Shown: positions 6,781 to 9,078 of the stretch, in pieces | Position numbering within the stretch: position 1 is the stretch's first letter | How the letters are laid out: every line of letters begins with the position of its first letter | From: CAZAJT01 sp964485585 | GTDB taxonomy: Bacteria; Patescibacteriota; Microgenomatia; UBA1406; GWC2-37-13 | Direction of reading: 5' to 3' | NCBI GenBank assembly: GCA_964485585.1 | Contig: CAZAJT010000039.1 | Coordinates: 1-9,078, forward strand | Length of the DNA stretch: 9,078 nt | Made by a program: the position numbers and the translations under genes | Notes under the pieces: generated by a model | What the model was told of the DNA's origin: nothing | The model's database searches: none | Seen by the model: the letters and a program-made list of their open reading frames with translations, nothing else

Positions 6781-6864
6781 GCCGGGGTGGCGGAATTGGC
6801 AGACGCGCAGGCTTGAGGGGCCTGTGGCCGCAAGGCTGTGGAGGTTCAAGTCCTCTCTCCGGCA
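6781..6864 (+). tRNA. tRNA-Leu, anticodon GAG
   Basis: The cloverleaf is complete. Acceptor GCCGGGG (6781-6787) pairs with CTCCGGC (6857-6863), with discriminator A at 6864. The D stem is GCG/CGC (6790-6792, 6804-6806). The anticodon stem is CAGGC/GCCTG (6808-6812, 6820-6824) with loop TTGAGGG, giving anticodon GAG at 6815-6817, which reads CUC and CUU. The 15-base variable arm GCC-gcaa-GGC (class II) is as expected for leucine. The T stem is GGAGG/CCTCT (6840-6844, 6852-6856) around TTCAAGT. CCA is not encoded, so a CCA-adding enzyme must supply it. The 3' end overlaps the Nudix gene on the other strand. Confidence 0.97.
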
Positions 6865-7277
6865 CTGATTAGCAATTTTTCAGCTTCCTCAATAGCTTCA
6901 TACGTATATTCAAGACTATCAAGTTGTTTTATCTCTTCCTTCGTATACCAACCATACTCGGAAGCTTCTTTATCAAGAAGTATTATTGGGTTATCATTGC
7001 GGGGCTTGCAAATGAAACAAGGTAACAACAGATGTTTTGTTTTATAGATCTTTTCAAACTTTCTTGGAATTTGAGTGATAATTTTTATCTCGATGCCAAC
7101 TTCCTCCTTCAATTCTCTTCGTAAACATTCCTCCAATGTTTCATTAAGCTCAAGTCCCCCGCCTGGCAGCTGCCATTTATTATGCGAATCCTGACTTTTC
7201 GGCTGATAACGTTTGGTTAGCAGATATTTACCATCCATTTCTATAATCCCGATAACAACAGTAACAATCTCTCTCAT
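6846..7277 (-). CDS. Nudix hydrolase, MutT-like
   Basis: The 143-aa protein is a single Nudix domain, which hydrolyses a nucleoside diphosphate linked to another moiety, such as an oxidised dNTP. The Nudix box at residues 40-62 fits Gx5Ex7REUxEExGU exactly: G40, E46, R54-E55-L56, E58-E59, G61-I62. NKWQLPGGGLE, just before and into the box, is typical of MutT/NUDT15-like sanitising enzymes, but the substrate cannot be read from sequence. The start ATG (7277) has no SD, and the minus-strand TACAAT (7284-7289) ends six bases before it, again predicting a leaderless mRNA. The TGA stop lies in the T-loop of tRNA-Leu, and the last six residues (SAGERT) are encoded by the antisense of the tRNA 3' end. 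No terminator is seen. Confidence 0.9.
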   Translation of the reverse strand: MREIVTVVIGIIEMDGKYLLTKRYQPKSQDSHNKWQLPGGGLELNETLEECLRRELKEEVGIEIKIITQIPRKFEKIYKTKHLLLPCFICKPRNDNPIILLDKEASEYGWYTKEEIKQLDSLEYTYEAIEEAEKLLISAGERT

Positions 7278-7283
7278 AATAAC

Positions 7284-7289
7284 ATTGTA
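7284..7289 (-). promoter_or_regulatory. Nudix gene -10 box, leaderless start
   Basis: On the minus strand TACAAT (within TTTATACAATG) ends six bases before the ATG at 7277. No -35 match is visible 17 bases upstream and no SD is present. This is the same arrangement as at ppsA and ruvB. Confidence 0.45.
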
Positions 7290-7335
7290 TAAAGTATTAT
7301 TACCGTATTCTTACTACTCTCTTATTGATCTCATA

Positions 7336-7365
7336 TTTACAAACGATAATCTAAGATTATATGAT
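7336..7365 (+). promoter_or_regulatory. Promoter with a palindromic operator-like spacer
   Basis: TTTACA (7336-7341) and TATGAT (7360-7365), each one base off consensus, are 18 bases apart. The spacer holds a perfect 15-base palindrome, ATAATCT-A-AGATTAT (7346-7360), a common position for a repressor site. The predicted start of transcription is near 7372. The only coding potential directly behind it is the seven-codon frame at 7414-7437. Confidence 0.5.
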
Positions 7366-7397
7366 AATTCACTACATCAGGGATGCTTAAATTTCAT

Positions 7398-7405
7398 AAA
7401 GGAGG
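7398..7405 (+). promoter_or_regulatory. Strong SD in a possible hairpin loop
   Basis: AAAGGAGG lies eight bases before GTG at 7414. The flanks GGATGCT (7381-7387) and AGCATTC (7406-7412) can form a 7-bp stem with one wobble, which would place the SD at the 3' side of the loop and could modulate its access. Confidence 0.45.
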
Positions 7406-7413
7406 AGCATTCG

Positions 7414-7437
7414 GTGAGCTTTGAGAAAGTGGCCTAA
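7414..7437 (+). CDS. Putative seven-codon minigene (MSFEKVA)
   Basis: GTG AGC TTT GAG AAA GTG GCC TAA follows an AAAGGAGG SD with ideal spacing. The last four sense codons form most of the 5' arm of a terminator hairpin, and the TAA stop sits in its loop, so a translating ribosome would cover the hairpin. This looks like a leader peptide with an attenuator, but no plus-strand gene follows. It may be a free-standing minigene, a leader whose operon was lost, or the remnant 5' end of a deleted gene. A 74-codon frame in the same phase starts at 7213 and ends at the same stop, but it would run through the promoter and palindrome and has no start signal. Expression is unproven. Confidence 0.35.
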   Translation: MSFEKVA

Positions 7438-7457
7438 GGGTCACTTTCTCATTTGTT
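7422..7457 (+). terminator. Hairpin terminator overlapping the minigene
   Basis: TGAGAAAGTGGCC (7422-7434) pairs with GGTCACTTTCTCA (7439-7451), 13 bp with one G-T pair, around the loop TAAG. TTTGTT follows at 7452-7457. The shape is that of an intrinsic terminator with a moderate T tract. On the minus strand the A tract lies on the wrong side for termination of the operon beyond. Confidence 0.65.
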
Positions 7458-7593
7458 ACATAATCCTTACTGTTTATTCGTTGTAAACTTACTTTTCCCA
7501 ACTACCATAAATTCATATGTTAATACTTACCAATCAATCAGACGGTGATTTCATTTATGTTCCTGAGAAGGAAATAAGAATCGTATAATGTTT
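7458..7593. other. AT-rich intergenic stretch, no gene seen
   Basis: No convincing reading frame, SD or RNA gene is visible. A TATAAT at 7584-7589 on the plus strand has no matching -35 and leads only into the inverted repeat beside it, so I do not call a promoter. It is the lowest-GC part between the minigene and the GC-richer operon. Confidence 0.4.
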
Positions 7594-7643
7594 CGCTCAG
7601 GATGAAGGAATTTAAATGGGAGCTTTCTTCTTCACCCTGAGCG
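7594..7643. repeat. Inverted repeat after the zinc-finger gene
   Basis: CGCTCAGGATGAAG (7594-7607) pairs with CTTCACCCTGAGCG (7630-7643) at 13 of 14 positions, with a 22-base loop. It begins seven bases beyond the TAG of the gene at 7651-8139. No T run follows on the minus strand, so it would be an atypical terminator; on the plus strand TTTCTTCC follows. The CACCCTGAGCG core resembles another common class of dispersed bacterial palindromes, an impression from memory. Confidence 0.5.
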
Positions 7644-7650
7644 TTTCTTC

Positions 7651-8139
7651 CTAGCCTTCGCCTACTTCGAGTCCATGCTCATCGAGAGCGATGGAGTTCG
7701 TGTGCTCGGCAGCATGTTGATCCAACTGATCGCCCAGTCGGACATACGCCTGCAACACGTCTGGCGGAACCAGTCTGAGGTAGTGCTCGTGGAGCCTTCT
7801 GGTTACCACCATCGCAGCAGCTACCAGATGTCCGTTCACTTCAGGCGACAAGTCCGGAAATGAGGAAGCGCTTGCCAAAGCGTTGTGGATTGCGGCCAAA
7901 ACCTGCACGCATTGGCCTGGAAATCTCGGATCCGGTGGCTCCTTTCGAGAAATCCCACTGTCCTGAATTATCTCCAGCATGAGATCGACGCACACATTGC
8001 AGATGTACACGCCCAGCGGGCCGGCTATGAGACGTGCGACCTGACTCTGAAGTTTCCCGCAGAAACTGCAGGTGTAATCCTGTGAATCTGGGTGAGCTTC
8101 CTCCGGCTGAGCTTCTCCTGTTGTCGTTCGTGCTTTCAC
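7651..8139 (-). CDS. Stand-alone ClpX-type C4 zinc-finger protein
   Basis: The 162-aa protein carries a ClpX-type zinc-binding domain at about 22-60: CSFCGK (Cys24, Cys27), then LIAGPLGVYICNVC (Cys47, Cys50). In ClpX this dimeric domain binds adaptors and some substrates. Here no AAA+ module follows, and the spacing between cysteine pairs is one residue longer (19 against 18) than in the ClpX sequences I remember. The remaining 100 residues look mainly helical, with an alanine-rich segment and an acidic tail (ALDEHGLEVGEG). I chose GTG at 8139 because AAAGGAG lies five bases before it; an ATG at 8220 in the same frame overlaps the upstream gene by 56 bases and has no SD. It is third in the operon. 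A role as ClpX adaptor or competitor is inference. Confidence 0.75.
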   Translation of the reverse strand: MKARTTTGEAQPEEAHPDSQDYTCSFCGKLQSQVARLIAGPLGVYICNVCVDLMLEIIQDSGISRKEPPDPRFPGQCVQVLAAIHNALASASSFPDLSPEVNGHLVAAAMVVTRRLHEHYLRLVPPDVLQAYVRLGDQLDQHAAEHTNSIALDEHGLEVGEG

Positions 8140-8164
8140 ATTGTCTCCTTTCTTCAGTTTGCTG

Positions 8165-8443
8165 TCATTCAGTTGTCGGTTGTGTCGCGACGTTACCCGG
8201 GATGGTGAAAAGTGGGACACAAGTAACGGTCTTCGTGACGCCGGGAATCGAAGCGATTTTCTCGGCGACGAAATCGTGAATCCGGGTTCTGTTTTCCCCG
8301 CTGATCACCAGCATAAGATTGAAATCGCCCTCTGAGAAACTCACGACCCTGTCGACTCCTTCGATCTCACGTAGCTTTCGCTGCACCTCAAAGAATTGGC
8401 CCAGCGAAGTCCTGTCCACGTTGATCAACACGTACGCTTTCAC
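8165..8443 (-). CDS. Stand-alone Lrp/AsnC RAM (ligand-binding) domain protein
   Basis: The 92 aa form a single RAM domain: MKAYVLINVD, a helix about 12-28, IEGVDRVVSFSEGDFNLMLV, a helix around 52-65 and IPGVTKTVTCVPL. The beta-alpha-beta-beta-alpha-beta order and the G(D/E)(Y/F)(N/D) turn match Lrp/AsnC C-terminal domains, which oligomerise and bind amino acids. There is no helix-turn-helix, so it does not bind DNA in the normal way. The GTG at 8443 has AGGAGG six bases before it and overlaps the preceding gene's stop as GTGA, so translation is coupled. It may sense a ligand for, or pair with, another protein; the zinc-finger gene 25 bases downstream is the obvious candidate. Confidence 0.82.
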   Translation of the reverse strand: MKAYVLINVDRTSLGQFFEVQRKLREIEGVDRVVSFSEGDFNLMLVISGENRTRIHDFVAEKIASIPGVTKTVTCVPLFTIPGNVATQPTTE

Positions 8444-8769
8444 ATCCTTCCTCCTGCTTGTGATTGCGATCTATAGATGACTGCCATCGCTGCGTCCTTC
8501 ACTGCAAACCACTCATTTGACTCCATCGTGACGGAACTCATCGCCTCAAGAATCAGCCATAGTAAATTCTCAAAGGTGTGATACTCCGTTACTTCGTTGC
8601 CGCAGATTGCCTCACCAATGATGGTTCCTAGCTCTTTTTCCGGCAGTATCCTCCGATCAGCGAGCTCCCTATACAGTGTGTTTATGATGCATCGAAGGAG
8701 CGGAAAATCCTCCTCTTCTTCGGGAAATAGAATATCGATGAGTGCTTGCTTATCTGGTATCTGAACCAT
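8440..8769 (-). CDS. Small acidic protein, first gene of the RAM/zinc-finger operon
   Basis: I do not recognise a family. The 109-aa product begins MVQIPDKQALIDILFPEEEE and appears mostly helical, with hydrophobic patches (LLRCIINTLYREL, ENLLWLILEAM) and no membrane segment or signal peptide. Two ATGs are possible: 8775 and 8769. AGGAGG ends three bases before the first and nine before the second, so I prefer 8769; the difference is two residues (MR). Its TGA overlaps the RAM gene's GTG. It is preceded by a long leader hairpin and a possible promoter. Sampled GC in the operon is about 48-62%. Confidence 0.7.
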   Translation of the reverse strand: MVQIPDKQALIDILFPEEEEDFPLLRCIINTLYRELADRRILPEKELGTIIGEAICGNEVTEYHTFENLLWLILEAMSSVTMESNEWFAVKDAAMAVIYRSQSQAGGRM

Positions 8770-8777
8770 CCTCATTC

Positions 8778-8783
8778 TCCTCC
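8778..8783 (-). promoter_or_regulatory. Strong SD of the RAM/zinc-finger operon
   Basis: The minus strand reads AGGAGGAGAATGAGGATG. The AGGAGG core lies nine bases from the second ATG (8769) and three from the first (8775), which favours the second. Confidence 0.6.
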
Positions 8784-8790
8784 TCGTAGT

Positions 8791-8846
8791 TTACACAGAT
8801 CGTAGAGAAATACAGCAAATTCTCTACGTCTTTACGATCTGTGTAA
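8791..8846 (-). promoter_or_regulatory. Long two-part leader hairpin of the operon
   Basis: Outer arms TTACACAGATCGTA (8791-8804) and TACGATCTGTGTAA (8833-8846) are a perfect 14-bp inverted repeat. Inner arms GTAGAGAA (8802-8809) and TTCTCTAC (8820-8827) are a perfect 8-bp repeat. They share three bases (8802-8804), so full outer and full inner pairing compete. On the minus strand the structure begins just after the predicted transcription start and ends seven bases before AGGAGG. It could be an RNA switch, a 5' stabiliser or an operator. Confidence 0.65.
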
Positions 8847-8856
8847 TTTGAAGGCT

Positions 8857-8885
8857 ATTAAAATGTAAAAGTACTCATTATGCAA
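8857..8885 (-). promoter_or_regulatory. Possible promoter of the RAM/zinc-finger operon
   Basis: On the minus strand TTGCAT (8880-8885) and TTTAAT (8857-8862) are 17 bases apart; the -35 is weak (three of six) and the -10 good (five of six). The start would fall near 8850, just before the leader hairpin. The spacer contains the shared box. Confidence 0.4.
8863..8876 (-). promoter_or_regulatory. Shared upstream box GAGTACTTTTACAT, copy 2
   Basis: On the minus strand this reads GAGTACTTTTACAT, one base different from the copy at 728-741. It lies between the proposed -35 and -10 of the operon, 16 bases from the leader hairpin. The position suits a regulator site. Confidence 0.45.
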
Positions 8886-9066
8886 TATGAGAACTGCAAA
8901 CGTTCCTGAATCACATAATTCGAGATATGTTAACAGATAATTTCAAGAGAATCAAATATTATAGGTTCAACAATCCTGTAATGCTGTGACAACCTCTAAA
9001 TTTGAAAATATTACTTAAAAAATCGTTGCGATCCTACTTTTCTTAACTAAAAGTCATTTCAATACC
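8886..9066. other. AT-rich region without a recognisable gene
   Basis: No reading frame with start signals, no tRNA and no strong terminator is visible. A minus-strand TATAAT within TTGTTGAACCTATAATATTTG lacks a correctly spaced -35. Nothing further can be supported. Confidence 0.4.
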
Positions 9067-9078
9067 TAAGTGTATGTC
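9067..9078. repeat. 12-base motif repeated at both window ends
   Basis: TAAGTGTATGTC ends the window here and begins it at 1-12. A 12-base prefix-suffix match is not expected by chance. It may reflect circular closure, a direct repeat around a segment, or an assembly or extraction effect. Confidence 0.5.

Noticed and set aside
7213..7437. 74-codon plus-strand frame ending at the minigene stop
   Set aside because: It starts inside the Nudix gene, crosses a promoter and palindrome, and has no start signal; only the last seven codons follow an SD.
7651..8139. Truncated clpX pseudogene
   Set aside because: The frame has its own SD and stop, lies in a coupled operon, and the sequence after the zinc finger does not resemble the ClpX AAA+ domain.
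8034..8335. Plus-strand frames of 64-81 codons over the RAM and zinc-finger genes
   Set aside because: They are antisense to frames with recognisable domains, SDs and coupled starts.
1..9078. Small plasmid or phage
   Set aside because: There is no replication, partition, integrase or capsid gene, and the centre holds essential chromosomal genes.

Overview
The window most likely comes from a small-genome bacterium of the Patescibacteria/CPR type. This is inferred from compact AT-leaning housekeeping genes, overlapping or nearly abutting genes, start codons without Shine-Dalgarno (SD) sequences, a -10 box directly in front of several starts, and short degenerate tandem repeats between and inside genes. 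The standard code fits, since TGA is used as a stop. The phylum is a judgement from style, not from a search.

Layout. 1-214: an interspersed palindrome at the edge and a strong minus-strand terminator. 215-640 (-): a four-helix membrane protein with a strong SD and a GTG start. 641-939: divergent regulatory region. 940-4576 (+): ppsA (PEP synthase) and eno (enolase), overlapping by 14 bases. 4574-4605: a tandem repeat that includes the eno stop codon. 4652-5230 (+): ruvA. 5271-5368: a branched interspersed palindrome. 5408-6415 (+): ruvB, followed after one base by a small three-helix membrane protein (6417-6689). 6781-6864 (+): tRNA-Leu(GAG), whose 3' end overlaps the end of a Nudix hydrolase gene on the other strand (6846-7277). 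7336-7457 (+): a possible minigene of promoter, palindrome, SD, seven codons and terminator. 7651-8769 (-): a three-gene operon of an unknown acidic protein, a stand-alone Lrp/AsnC RAM domain and a stand-alone ClpX-type zinc finger. 8776-9078: its leader, then AT-rich sequence without genes.

Two styles of gene coexist. The core genes ppsA, ruvB and the Nudix gene have a -10-like hexamer 5-6 bases before the start codon and no SD, so their mRNAs are probably leaderless. The accessory genes at both ends, all on the minus strand, have strong AGGAGG-type SDs, mostly GTG starts, higher GC in sampled stretches (about 50-60% against about 40%), and a long inverted repeat in the leader. A near-identical 14-base box (GAGYACTTTTACAT) precedes both accessory units, which suggests shared control or common origin.

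PpsA (pyruvate to PEP) and enolase (PEP to and from 2-phosphoglycerate) catalyse consecutive steps and probably form a translationally coupled unit at the PEP node. RuvA and RuvB form the Holliday-junction branch-migration motor; ruvC is not in the window. The best candidates for something new are the RAM plus ClpX-zinc-finger operon, the box it shares with the membrane-protein gene, and the seven-codon minigene whose stop codon lies in its own terminator loop.
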